Shown: positions 57,180 to 64,000 of the stretch, in pieces
Numbering within the stretch: the stretch's first letter is position 1
Layout of the letters: each line of letters begins with the position of its first letter
NCBI RefSeq assembly: GCF_040049215.1
Contig: NZ_JBDZDN010000002.1
Span: forward strand, 434,001-498,000
DNA: 64,000 nucleotides
Direction: 5' to 3'
Source: Mesorhizobium_K sp040049215
GTDB lineage: Bacteria; Pseudomonadota; Alphaproteobacteria; Rhizobiales; Rhizobiaceae
Program-made: the position numbers and the translations under genes
Notes under the pieces: model-generated
The model's input: the letters and a program-made list of their open reading frames with translations, nothing else
What the model was told of the DNA's origin: nothing
Databases searched by the model: none

Positions 57180-58535
57180 ATGAAGACGGGCAGCTTTTCG
57201 CGCCACCGCAAGATCATGCCGTTCGAGCCAGGCGCGGCGGGGAGCGCCGATGCGTTGCGCGCGCAGTCCCGTCAAAAGGCGGCGGCGCTCAACAGCCACG
57301 CGCTGGGCTATGGCGAGGTCTCCGAGAAGGAATGGGCGGCAGCCGGCATAGCCGCCCCGGACCTGCCCGCGATGCGCAAATACCGGCTCGAGCGCATCCG
57401 CGCCGAGCTGAAGCGTCGCGACTACGCCGGCGCGCTGCTCTACGATCCGGTCAACATCCGCTACGCGACGGATAGCACCAACATGCAGCTCTGGGTCGCG
57501 CACAACCCGACCCGCCACTGCTTCGTCGCGACCGACGGGCCGGTCGTGCTGTTCGACTATTTCTCCTGCGAACATCTGTCCGACCATTCTGATGTCGTCG
57601 ACGAGGTGCGGCCGGCGGTTTCGTGGATGTATCTCTACGGCGGGGAATTGTCGGACCGGCGCGTTGCGCGCTGGGCCGCCGGCATTGCCGACCTTGTTCG
57701 CGAGCACTGCGGCGGCAACAACCGCATCGCCGTCGATCACCTCGACCATGAGGGCGTGGCGGAACTGGCGCGCCTCGGCGTCGCCGTCGGCAATGGCGAC
57801 GCCGTGATGGAGAACGCGCGGCTGATCAAGTCGCCCGACGAGATCATTGCCATGCGCCGCGCCATCGTCGCCTGCGAGGCTGCGATGGGAGAGATGGAGG
57901 CGGCGCTCAGACCCGGCATCAGCGAGAACGAGCTTTGGGCCGGGCTTCACCGCGCCAACATCGCGCGCGGCGGCGAGTGGATCGAGACGCGGCTGCTGTC
58001 CTCCGGCCCGCGCACCAATCCCTGGTTCCAGGAATGCTCCTCACGAAAAATCGAGGCGGGCGACCTCGTCGCCTTCGATACCGACCTCATCGGCCCCTAC
58101 GGCTTCTGCGCCGATCTCTCGCGGACATGGCTCTGCGGCGACGGCCAGCCTTCCAACGAGCAGCATGACCTCTTCCGCATCGCCGCCGACCAGATCGCCC
58201 ACAACACCGAATTGCTGCGGCCGGGCGTCGGCTTCCGCGAACTGGTCGAACTGTCGCAAAATCCGCCGCCCGACTGCTTTCCGGCGCGCTACGGCGTGCT
58301 CTATCACGGCGTCGGCCTGGCCGACGAATACCCGACGCTGCCGCATGCGGCGGACTGGACGGAAGACACGCCAGACGGCGTTCTGGAGCCGGGCATGGTG
58401 CTTTGCGTGGAAAGCTATATCGGCCGGCTCGGCGGGCGCGAGGGCGTCAAGATTGAGGAGCAGGTGCTGATTACCGAAAGCGGCAACGAGCAACTGTCGA
58501 AATATCCCCTCGACGGGCGGCTACTGGGCGTCTGA
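57180..58535 (+). CDS. M24-family protein related to DMSP lyase DddP / Xaa-Pro peptidase
   Basis: 451 residues (start ATG 57180; ATG 57216 also possible). Creatinase-like N-domain and pita-bread C-domain. Strong likeness to DddP in EWAAAGIAAPDLPAMR, RYATDSTNMQLW, RGGEWIETRLLSSGPRTNPW and VLEPGMVLCVE. Putative metal ligands: two Asp in FDTDLIGPYGF region, Asp in CADLSRTW, His in YHGVGLADEYP, Glu in CVESYIG, Glu in KIEEQVLI. DddP cleaves dimethylsulfoniopropionate to DMS; related proteins are peptidases. Which one this is cannot be told without active-site alignment. Confidence 0.75.
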   Translation: MKTGSFSRHRKIMPFEPGAAGSADALRAQSRQKAAALNSHALGYGEVSEKEWAAAGIAAPDLPAMRKYRLERIRAELKRRDYAGALLYDPVNIRYATDSTNMQLWVAHNPTRHCFVATDGPVVLFDYFSCEHLSDHSDVVDEVRPAVSWMYLYGGELSDRRVARWAAGIADLVREHCGGNNRIAVDHLDHEGVAELARLGVAVGNGDAVMENARLIKSPDEIIAMRRAIVACEAAMGEMEAALRPGISENELWAGLHRANIARGGEWIETRLLSSGPRTNPWFQECSSRKIEAGDLVAFDTDLIGPYGFCADLSRTWLCGDGQPSNEQHDLFRIAADQIAHNTELLRPGVGFRELVELSQNPPPDCFPARYGVLYHGVGLADEYPTLPHAADWTEDTPDGVLEPGMVLCVESYIGRLGGREGVKIEEQVLITESGNEQLSKYPLDGRLLGV

Positions 58536-59345
58536 GGCGAGCTCCGCCACGACGGCGCGCAGCTTCGCGACCGTCTCAGCAGGAGTGTGGCGCGAGGTGA
58601 TGAACGGCAGGCCCTTGCGCCGCGCGGTCCAGCCGACGACCTCGACATCCGCCGCGCGCGGCTCGTGTCGCCGGGCGAGGCGCCAGCTGCGGCAATCCAC
58701 GGCGCAGACATCCGCCCTGCCTTCCGCGACCGCGACGATCGAGGCCCGGTGCGCCCCCGTCTGGATGCGCTCGGAGAATATCCCGAGGCTCTCGCCGGCA
58801 GCTTCCAAGTCGCGAGTGAGCGCAATGAGGCCCGACATGGAGTCGAGGCTGTTGAAGGCGAAGCGTCTGCCGCGGAAAAGGTCGAGCGGGAGCGCCGCCC
58901 GGCCATCCGCGGGCGCTGGCTGGCCCTGCCCCTGTCGCCGCATCAATATAGCGCTGGAATAGAGCTCGCCCTGCCCGCCCTCGATGCCGTCGTAGCTGGG
59001 CTGGCCGATGACGGTGACGTGCTTCTCCAGCCCCTCCTCCATCGGTCCCCAGCAGGTCTGCGCAAGGAGCAGGTCGGGATGCTTCCACAGCGTCGGGAAG
59101 TCGAGTTCGTCGGGCGGCAGCGTCGCCGGGTTAGGGGCGATCAGCCTGCCCGCGCGGTCGCGGATGCCACCGGGAACGGCGGGCAGTTCGGCGTTGCGCC
59201 GCACGATCTTTTCAGGCGCGTCGAGACTGGCCGCGAGCAGACGCGCGCGCAGCGCCCGCCAATCCGCGTCGGTGTCGGCGCGGGCTTCGGCCCAGTCATA
59301 CATGGGAAGAGCTGCGATATGGATTTTGTCAATGTCTTTCATCAT
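58521..59345 (-). CDS. PhnD-like substrate-binding protein without signal peptide
   Basis: 274 residues; MMKDIDKIHIAALPMYDW at the start leaves no room for a signal peptide. PBP2/PhnD fold pattern: LAQTCWGPMEEGL, GELYSSAILMRR, FRGRRFAFNSLDSMSGLIAL, GAHRASIVAVAEGRADVCAVD, and GLPFITSRHTPAETVAKL. Homologues bind phosphonate or phosphate outside the cell, but a cytosolic protein would act as a sensor or be secreted after cleavage of an unseen leader. Overlaps the 3' end of the M24 gene by 15 bp, convergent. Confidence 0.8.
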   Translation of the reverse strand: MMKDIDKIHIAALPMYDWAEARADTDADWRALRARLLAASLDAPEKIVRRNAELPAVPGGIRDRAGRLIAPNPATLPPDELDFPTLWKHPDLLLAQTCWGPMEEGLEKHVTVIGQPSYDGIEGGQGELYSSAILMRRQGQGQPAPADGRAALPLDLFRGRRFAFNSLDSMSGLIALTRDLEAAGESLGIFSERIQTGAHRASIVAVAEGRADVCAVDCRSWRLARRHEPRAADVEVVGWTARRKGLPFITSRHTPAETVAKLRAVVAELASDAQ

Positions 59346-59404
59346 AAGGCTTTCAGGCGTTTCGCCCTGTCATCGCGTGTCATCATGTTGCACCTTTTTT
59401 CCGC

Positions 59405-59445
59405 TATGATACAACAATGTTGGACCGAAATGGGGTATGTTGTAT
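59405..59445 (+). promoter_or_regulatory. Palindromic operator-like region before the integrase
   Basis: TATGAT (59405-59410) is a good -10 candidate. ATACAACA (59409-59416) and TGTTGTAT (59438-59445) form an inverted repeat around the small palindrome CAACAATGTTG (59412-59422). It ends 6 bp before the preferred integrase start. This could bind the integrase itself or a repressor. Confidence 0.45.
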
Positions 59446-59451
59446 TTCATC

Positions 59452-60516
59452 ATGGCGACGATCATAGAGCGCAATAAGAAGGACGGCACGCCGTCATTCT
59501 TGGTCCAGATCACACTCAAGCGCGGGGGTAAAATCGCTCATCGAGAGGCGAAGACGTTCAAGTCCCGACGCGAGGCACAGGCTTGGGGCAAATGGCGGGA
59601 AGCCGAACTCGATGCGCCAGGCGCTCTGGAGAAGTCCGACGACCCGACCCTCGCGGACGCGATCCGGAAATATGAGGGTGACGCTGCACACCTCGGGCGA
59701 ACGAAGTCGCAAGTTCTTCGATCACTACGCGACACCAAACTCGCCCAGATGCGCTGCTCTACCATCCGCGCAGAGCATGTTGTCGACTTGGCCCGTGAAT
59801 TAGCGAAGGAGCGAAGCCCGGCGACCGTAGCGAGCTATATGACCTTCCTGGCGGGTGTCTTCGCTGTGGCCCGTCCTGCGTGGGGATATCCGCTCGATGA
59901 GCGTGCGATGTCCGATGCATTGGTGGTCGCCAAGAAGTTCAAGTTTGTAGGCCGCAGCAACGAGCGCGAGCGGCGCCCTACCCTCGACGAAATGAATCGG
60001 TTGATGGCGTTCTTCGCCGCCCGCAAGGCCGATAGCATTCCGATGGAAAGACTGGCGGCATTCGCCTTATACAGCGCACGGCGGGAAGGCGAGATCGTCA
60101 GACTCCGGTGGGCGGACTTTGATGGCGACCGCATCCTTGTACGCGACGCGAAGGATCCCCGCGGCGCGGCCGGAAATCACATCTGGACGGAATTGACGCC
60201 AGAGGCACAGCTCATCCTTGAAACGACGCCCCGCACGGATGATGAACTAATCTTCCCGTTCAAGGGTGACACGATCAACTTCTCATGGCGGAACGCCTGC
60301 AACATGCTCGGCATCGACGACCTACATTTTCATGATCTACGGCACGAGGCGGTGTCGCGACTATTCGAGATGGGCCGGACTATTCCGCAGGTCGCTAGCG
60401 TGAGCGCCCACCGATCGTGGCAAAACCTAAAGCGCTACGCACATCTTCGGCAGTCTGGCGACAAGTGGTCGGACTGGAAATGGTTGAAGATTGTGACGGC
60501 AAAGGAACCAGCCTGA
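59452..60516 (+). CDS. Tyrosine recombinase / integrase
   Basis: 354 residues from ATG 59452 (ATG 59437 lies inside the palindrome). Arm-binding-like N-part with GKWREAEL and the core-binding SAM-like domain (about 65-150). Catalytic residues: Arg210/211 in SARREGEIVRLRW, His294 and Arg297 in HFHDLRHEA, His320 in AHRSW, and Tyr329 in LKRYAHL. Likely catalyses integration of the accessory segment that follows. It does not sit next to a tRNA gene; the att sites are not evident. Confidence 0.93.
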   Translation: MATIIERNKKDGTPSFLVQITLKRGGKIAHREAKTFKSRREAQAWGKWREAELDAPGALEKSDDPTLADAIRKYEGDAAHLGRTKSQVLRSLRDTKLAQMRCSTIRAEHVVDLARELAKERSPATVASYMTFLAGVFAVARPAWGYPLDERAMSDALVVAKKFKFVGRSNERERRPTLDEMNRLMAFFAARKADSIPMERLAAFALYSARREGEIVRLRWADFDGDRILVRDAKDPRGAAGNHIWTELTPEAQLILETTPRTDDELIFPFKGDTINFSWRNACNMLGIDDLHFHDLRHEAVSRLFEMGRTIPQVASVSAHRSWQNLKRYAHLRQSGDKWSDWKWLKIVTAKEPA

Positions 60517-60522
60517 CCCACC

Positions 60523-60580
60523 TTGACAAAAAAGGCGAATTGGCATAAGGTTAAGAATTACGCAAACGCTTCGCGTAATT
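60523..60580 (+). promoter_or_regulatory. Promoter-like TTGACA-17-TAAGGT with palindrome
   Basis: TTGACA (60523-60528) is followed after 17 bp by TAAGGT (60546-60551). Directly downstream AATTACGC (60556-60563) and GCGTAATT (60573-60580) form an inverted repeat with a 9-bp spacer, a likely operator or an early stem. Confidence 0.55.
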
Positions 60581-60618
60581 ATTTGCCTACGGTCAACACC
60601 TACATCAGGGGAACCGCC

Positions 60619-60939
60619 TTGTCAACACCGCTCGATACAAAAAATGCTGCTGCGCATATAGGCAAGTCCACATCGGTGGCGGCACCGACCGCGATCGAGA
60701 GCGTGACTGTTTTCGGGTCGAACGACCACGGCTATTGCAGCAACACAAACCCATCAATCACCATAACCTTGTATGGCAAAACCGGCTCCGCCCCCGCCAG
60801 CCGAACAGACGGCACGACGTTGGGATCGACTACGTTCACTGATACGGCCAACGAAAGCACGGGGCGGCAGATCAACAGTTCGGACACCGCGACTTATTGG
60901 GACCATGTATGGGTGGGTATGTCTATCGTGGCCAACTAA
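60619..60939 (+). CDS. Small beta-rich hypothetical protein
   Basis: 106 residues from TTG 60619 with AGGGGAA 6 bp upstream. The frame is open back to TTG 60523, but that TTG is the -35 of the promoter-like element. Composition is Ser/Thr/Asn-rich with alternating beta-like patterns (TITLYGKTGSAPAS, STTFTDTANEST). It resembles surface or phage structural proteins only in composition. No function assigned. Confidence 0.5.
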   Translation: MSTPLDTKNAAAHIGKSTSVAAPTAIESVTVFGSNDHGYCSNTNPSITITLYGKTGSAPASRTDGTTLGSTTFTDTANESTGRQINSSDTATYWDHVWVGMSIVAN

Positions 60940-60984
60940 GACCTTTACTGCGCCGAACTGCACATGACGGGGTGGCAGTAGAAG

Positions 60985-61557
60985 CTAGTGCTCGCCCGTT
61001 CGAAGAAATGGCTTCAAGATATTGGCGGCAATCGTCTGCCACAAAGGCGGGCGCCATGTTGTGAATATCGCGTTGGACCCGACGGTGGCAATCTGCTTTG
61101 AGTCTGGGAATACCGACGCGATTTTCCCCGCCCACCACGATGACGGCTGTATGGTGGCGTGAGCGTTTTCACCATTTGGCAAGATGGCTGAAGCGGGGCG
61201 GGTGTCTGCCACCAGGATAGCGCGGTCGGAAAGCCGTTTGATGTCGGCAAGAACGGCGTCGATTTCCGGCTCATCCAGGTGCTCAAGAACATCGACGCTG
61301 ATTACTATGTCGTATGAACCATTGGGTATGGTCGAGATGGCCGGGATCGCCGGATCATATTGGTGCCTGATCTTAGCTCGCGGCGCAATCAGACGATTAA
61401 CCAATTGGCTCTGCCCCGCTCCATAATCGAGGATCGATTGCGGCCCCGCCAAGTATATCCAAGGCGCGATTGTTCGCCGTACTCGACTGTTCCCGCGCCC
61501 ATAGGCTTTAGCCCGGTGAAGTTCAGCGTACTGGTCTAGGTTCCGCGTTGCGGTCAT
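60985..61557 (-). CDS. Class I SAM-dependent methyltransferase
   Basis: 190 residues from ATG 61557 (MTATRNLDQYAELHRAK). Motif I is SILDYGAGQSQLV and the motif after it is YDIVISVDVLEHL, as in small methyltransferases. Substrate unknown. It lies next to two RiPP-precursor-like genes and is divergent from them, so it might be the tailoring enzyme; it could equally be unrelated. Confidence 0.8.
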   Translation of the reverse strand: MTATRNLDQYAELHRAKAYGRGNSRVRRTIAPWIYLAGPQSILDYGAGQSQLVNRLIAPRAKIRHQYDPAIPAISTIPNGSYDIVISVDVLEHLDEPEIDAVLADIKRLSDRAILVADTRPASAILPNGENAHATIQPSSWWAGKIASVFPDSKQIATVGSNAIFTTWRPPLWQTIAANILKPFLRTGEH

Positions 61558-61681
61558 CCCGCCTCTATAGCCACTCCCCGCCCTTCCTTCAATCGGAGAA
61601 GACCATGCGTCTCGTCGCCAACAGGCGCGCCGTGCCATTCGATTCTGCGCGCTACACAAGGATTGACGACCGCTCTCGAAC

Positions 61682-61691
61682 CGTGAGACTT
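61682..61691 (+). promoter_or_regulatory. CGTGAGACTT box upstream of precursor C1
   Basis: Lies 28 bp before the ATG at 61720. Same box as before the genes at 61887 and 9793. Confidence 0.45.
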
Positions 61692-61719
61692 TCGGCTTTC
61701 CGTCAGGGGAGCTGGGGAA

Positions 61720-61830
61720 ATGAAAAAGACCTACACGAAGCCGACGCTGGTTCGGCGCGAGGTTCTCAGCAAGGTAACGGCGCAAGAGCTGCCTTCAGAC
61801 ATCATTATTAGGGAAGAGATCCTAGAATAG
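61720..61830 (+). CDS. RiPP-precursor-like peptide C1
   Basis: 36 residues. GGGGAGCTGGGGAA precedes the ATG. Leader MKKTYTKPTLVRREVLSKVT, tail AQELPSDIIIREEILE (acidic, no Cys). Divergent from the methyltransferase gene. The leader is the closest to the consensus MKKxYxKPxLVRRExL of the six. The acidic tail is unlike lasso cores and could be a non-modified member. Confidence 0.6.
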   Translation: MKKTYTKPTLVRREVLSKVTAQELPSDIIIREEILE

Positions 61831-61850
61831 CCACGGACGCAACTCTCATC

Positions 61851-61860
61851 CGTGAGACTT
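61851..61860 (+). promoter_or_regulatory. CGTGAGACTT box upstream of precursor C2
   Basis: Lies 26 bp before the ATG at 61887. Identical to the box before C1. Confidence 0.45.
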
Positions 61861-61886
61861 CAAACCAACGGCTATGGGGATTTGAC

Positions 61887-62006
61887 ATGAAAAAGCAGTA
61901 CGAGAAGCCGACGCTAGTTCGTCGCGAGAACTTGGCGCAGATTGCCGCTCAGATCGGACAGAATGGCAATGGCCTTATCGGGTCGCCGGGCGTGGACCGC
62001 GCCTAG
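61887..62006 (+). CDS. RiPP-precursor-like peptide C2
   Basis: 39 residues. Leader MKKQYEKPTLVRRENLAQIA, tail AQIGQNGNGLIGSPGVDRA. The Gly/Asn-rich tail with a possible G or A first residue and an Asp later is the best fit to a lasso-type core in this set, but this is inference. Its 3' end overlaps, antisense, the 3' end of precursor A2 by 32 bp. Confidence 0.6.
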   Translation: MKKQYEKPTLVRRENLAQIAAQIGQNGNGLIGSPGVDRA

Positions 62007-62121
62007 CCCAGCCATCGCTCACCCGGAAACCCGTATCGGCGAACCGCCGCCATTGAAGGCCTGTCACTTTGCTCAACTTGTCGCGGGGCACAAATACCGG
62101 CTTTGTGTAGGGCTTCCTCAT
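61975..62121 (-). CDS. RiPP-precursor-like peptide A2, longer frame
   Basis: 48 residues. Leader MRKPYTKPVFVPRDKLSKVT, then an Arg/Trp-rich tail GLQWRRFADTG and on to GPRPATR. Compared with A1 at 9374 a 1-base length difference after VT changes the frame, although the DNA that follows is identical for 38 bp. So either this copy or A1 is shifted. No clear Shine-Dalgarno. Confidence 0.45.
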   Translation of the reverse strand: MRKPYTKPVFVPRDKLSKVTGLQWRRFADTGFRVSDGWARRGPRPATR

Positions 62122-62259
62122 AGGCCGTCTCAAATGACACGTGGCGGCCCGACCGTAGGAGTCGCGGGTGGGGTACGATCGGGCCTAACCGGAAGCCTCG
62201 ATCCCCCCGGCTAACAATTCAGCATCTGCCGATTTTCGGAAAGTTCAAGGCATAGCCTG
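62017..62259 (-). repeat. Inverted-copy repeat A, second copy
   Basis: Reverse complement is homologous to 9219-9477: same start, same ATGAGGAAGCCCTAC, same 38-bp end. Extends a little farther into unlike sequence on both sides. Present in opposite orientation at 52.5 kb distance. Confidence 0.8.
62122..62259 (-). promoter_or_regulatory. Conserved structured leader upstream of precursor A2
   Basis: On the minus strand GGCCCGATCGTA pairs with TACGGTCGGGCC (62174-62185 with 62146-62157; one U-G pair), a 12-bp stem. The matching stem in the first copy is GGCCCGGCTG/CAGCCGGGCC. The U-G pair forms only on the minus-strand RNA, which supports transcription toward A2. Confidence 0.5.
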
Positions 62260-62364
62260 ATATGGGGCCGCGAGCCAGGCAAGCAGCCCCCCCGATCCAC
62301 GGCCGCGGCGGCGGCGACAAGCCCAATTGAAGGCTGTGAGGCGGCCGCTGATTGCTAACGGAGA

Positions 62365-62604
62365 CTAGGACGCAAAGTATTTTGCGACCGCAAGGCCGAT
62401 CCCCAATCCCAGGATCAGCCAGATGGCCTGGTCAATGTGCGAAAGCCTCTTGTCGATCCGGCCCAGCACCTGGTTGTTGAGCGCAAGATAGTCGTGGACT
62501 TGCCGCATGTAGAGCACTTCGACCATGCGGCCCCCGTCTGACTCCAGCAGCTTGGCCAAGGCTTTATCAATCTTCTCTGGATCGTGCTCGTCGGATCCCG
62601 GCAT
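62365..62604 (-). CDS. Small single-helix membrane protein
   Basis: 79 residues from ATG 62604 (62619 also possible). Soluble helical part with an acidic start (DEHDPEKIDKALAKLLES) and a C-terminal transmembrane helix (IWLILGLGIGLAVAKYF). Resembles phage-type or plasmid-type small membrane proteins in layout. No family recognised. Confidence 0.55.
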   Translation of the reverse strand: MPGSDEHDPEKIDKALAKLLESDGGRMVEVLYMRQVHDYLALNNQVLGRIDKRLSHIDQAIWLILGLGIGLAVAKYFAS

Positions 62605-62675
62605 CACACACCCCCCCAATGTCGCGCCATGTACGTCGCGCCGAGTGTCGCAGGAAAGCGGCGGCGCGCAAGCGC

Positions 62676-62756
62676 CTACATCTCGTTGTTGTCGATGATG
62701 CCGCCTTCGCCCTCGGTGGGCTGCACGGGCGCTTTCGCCGCCTTCCGCAGCCTCAC
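62676..62756 (-). pseudogene. Coding fragment ending EGEGGIIDNNEM, partner of 9048-9086
   Basis: A GTG at 62756 could start a 26-residue product RLRKAAKAPVQPTEGEGGII-type. In the neighbouring frame just upstream lies a run ending GVEFIPEEMAAAPA, so this may be one gene broken by a frameshift. The ending is shared with the first locus. Confidence 0.4.
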
Positions 62757-62912
62757 GCCGGCGCCGCAGCCATTTCTTCCGGGATGAACTCGACGCCGGG
62801 GCCGGCCAAGGATTGACGGGCCGCTATCCAGTCAAGGGCGGGGCGCTTGATGTGGCTTTTGCATTAGGTCTGAGCATAACATAAGGTTGCGCCCTTCCTC
62901 AGGGGGAAGGCG

Positions 62913-63116
62913 ATGCCGCGTGGTATAGCAAGCCCCAAGCAGTTGGCGATGATGGAGAAGGTGCTCGCCGCCTACTGCGCAGCGCACAACGTCACCAATC
63001 CCATTGAACGCGACGACTTGGCGATGCTCATCCTGGAATTGTTCGATATGGGCTCACGCGAGGAAGAAGCGCTGCTGGCCGAGCTTATAAAACGCCGACC
63101 TATGCCAGCCACATAA
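62913..63116 (+). CDS. Small acidic helical hypothetical protein
   Basis: 67 residues; GGGGGAAGG just before the ATG. Helical, acidic middle (DDLAMLILELFDMGSREEEALL). No family recognised. The 170 bp after it show no gene. Confidence 0.5.
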   Translation: MPRGIASPKQLAMMEKVLAAYCAAHNVTNPIERDDLAMLILELFDMGSREEEALLAELIKRRPMPAT

Positions 63117-63285
63117 CCAGCCCCAATTGCAGCGGCCGCGGCAACGGCGCCAGCCAAGAAGCCGAGCTTCGTGCAAAGCGGGAACGGCGACGATCTTTCC
63201 TGATCCGACACGGATGAACGCTCGCGGCTGATGCCCAATCGGCGGCAGGCTGTCGGGCAGGATGAATTAGGAGCCGCGCGCCGGT

Positions 63286-63651
63286 TCACCCAACCTTTTT
63301 GACGGCTGTCCTTTTTGCAGATGGCTTGGTGGCGGGGCGGGGGCTTTTCCAGGTCTTCGCAAGGGCTTTCGCCGCGGCCGCCTTGGCAGGCATCTTCGTG
63401 CTCGCAGGACGATCAGGAGAGGCATTTGCCGGGACCACCGCTACAACTTTTTCAACGGCGGCCGCCATCATCTCAGCCATCTTTGCTTGCTGCTGTTCCG
63501 CCAACTCCGCAAACCTCGCAAGATTCGACGGATCTTCCTGGTCTTGACGTCGTTTCAGCGGCATTTTCCTGTCGTGGCTTTTCAGCGCCAGGAAAATACC
63601 GGCTGCCCCCACTATCGGGAGCGCAAGCAATACCCAATTCAGACCATTCAT
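63286..63651 (-). CDS. Membrane-anchored protein with Lys/Ala/Pro-rich tail
   Basis: 121 residues. One N-terminal helix (WVLLALPIVGAAGIFLAL), a Gln/Glu-rich coiled part, then a Lys/Ala/Pro-rich basic tail (KMPAKAAAAKALAKTWK). Start overlaps the preceding gene by 4 bp. Function unknown. Confidence 0.6.
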   Translation of the reverse strand: MNGLNWVLLALPIVGAAGIFLALKSHDRKMPLKRRQDQEDPSNLARFAELAEQQQAKMAEMMAAAVEKVVAVVPANASPDRPASTKMPAKAAAAKALAKTWKSPRPATKPSAKRTAVKKVG

Positions 63652-63893
63652 TTATCGAGCTCGGTTAGCTTTTCATCAGCCGCTACGTGCAAACTATAGG
63701 ACAGAACGGAACTCACCGCAAAAACGATGCATGCTGCAATGAAATTTGACGTCGGGATCGTCTCGAAGACCAAGGCAGCGACTATCGGCGTCAGCATTCC
63801 GATCGAAAAGAATGCGAGCGCCAGGCCGTTCATAAACGTAGCGCGCAATTTGATCCGTTCAACCGAGCCCGCAGTGAAAGACGCTGCCGCCAC
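63648..63893 (-). CDS. Small two-helix membrane protein
   Basis: 81 residues with two transmembrane helices (about 22-42 and 50-70). First of a two-gene unit with the basic-tail protein. No family recognised. The last 107 bp of the window hold nothing I can name. Confidence 0.6.
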   Translation of the reverse strand: MAAASFTAGSVERIKLRATFMNGLALAFFSIGMLTPIVAALVFETIPTSNFIAACIVFAVSSVLSYSLHVAADEKLTELDK

Positions 63894-64000
63894 CCTATTC
63901 CCCCTTTGGTTAGCTGCCGGTCTCAGCAGAATGCGCCAATCGCGTGGCGGCAGAGTTTCGCAGCACAGTCGAGGCGGCGCAAGCGCGCAGCCGAACGAAG

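Noticed and set aside
55704..57950. 748-codon minus-strand frame opposite parE and the M24 gene
   Set aside because: Spans two real genes on the other strand and has no recognisable domain; an artefact of high GC.
60985..61785. Longer methyltransferase starting at 61785
   Set aside because: The extra N-terminus (Arg/Ser-rich, overlapping the region of precursor C1) does not fit; MTATRNLDQY at 61557 starts the conserved fold.

Overview
The window looks like chromosome of an alphaproteobacterium of the order Hyphomicrobiales, most like Mesorhizobium, Aminobacter or another Phyllobacteriaceae genus. This rests on high GC, gene orders such as yajC-secDF-Mth938-squalene synthase and map-radC, a class I PHA synthase, a DUF1127 gene followed by anti-Shine-Dalgarno hairpin RNAs, and a rhizobial-type Tad pilus locus. 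No species call is possible from sequence reading alone.

Layout. 1-8.8 kb: start of hom, alaC-type aminotransferase, a large secreted caspase-like protein, a small lipoprotein, phaC and an M15-type lipoprotein. 8.9-9.8 kb: tRNA-Glu followed by a cluster of three very small RiPP-precursor-like genes with a structured leader. 10-18.1 kb: a secreted basic protein, an FMN split-barrel protein, tRNA-Leu, tig, radC, map, a NUDIX hydrolase and a DUF2157/GDYXXLXY membrane pair. 18.3-18.8 kb: DUF1127 gene plus two tandem RNAs with CCTCCTCCC loops. 19.5-26.2 kb: trmFO, an AT-rich two-gene patch, then the Sec accessory operon. 26.4-36 kb: DUF815 ATPase, HAD phosphatase, biotin-dependent carboxylase alpha subunit, K+ channel, glutathione-dependent formaldehyde oxidation genes (adhC, gfa), MetE-like protein and an epimerase. 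36-41 kb: a hypothetical protein and an acyl-CoA ligase/citryl-CoA lyase-like/VOC/GST operon. 41.1-45.7 kb: tandem glycine riboswitch and gcvTHP. 45.7-53.7 kb: Tad/Cpa pilus export genes (cpaB, cpaC, short lipoprotein, cpaE, cpaF, tadB, tadC, tadD) with no pilin or prepilin peptidase nearby. 53.8-59.3 kb: ddl, parE, a DddP-like M24 protein and a PhnD-like binding protein. 59.4-64 kb: accessory region with a tyrosine integrase, a methyltransferase, a second cluster of three precursor-like genes and small orphan genes.

Most interesting signal. Six short ORFs share a leader of the form MKKxYxKPxLVRRExL followed by a variable tail, as in lasso-type RiPP leaders. They sit in two clusters (9.2-9.8 kb and 61.7-62.3 kb) that are inverted copies of one arrangement: one MRKPY-type gene with a conserved leader region, facing two MKKxY-type genes. 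The leader region of the two MRKPY-type genes can form a stem in which base pairs differ but pairing is kept. No lasso cyclase or other recognisable RiPP maturase is in the window; only a class I methyltransferase lies next to the second cluster.

Second signal. Downstream of DUF1127 there are six hairpins in two groups of three, each presenting CCTCCTCCC (one variant TCTCCTCCC) in the loop. This matches the alphaproteobacterial CcsR/cuckoo RNA type.
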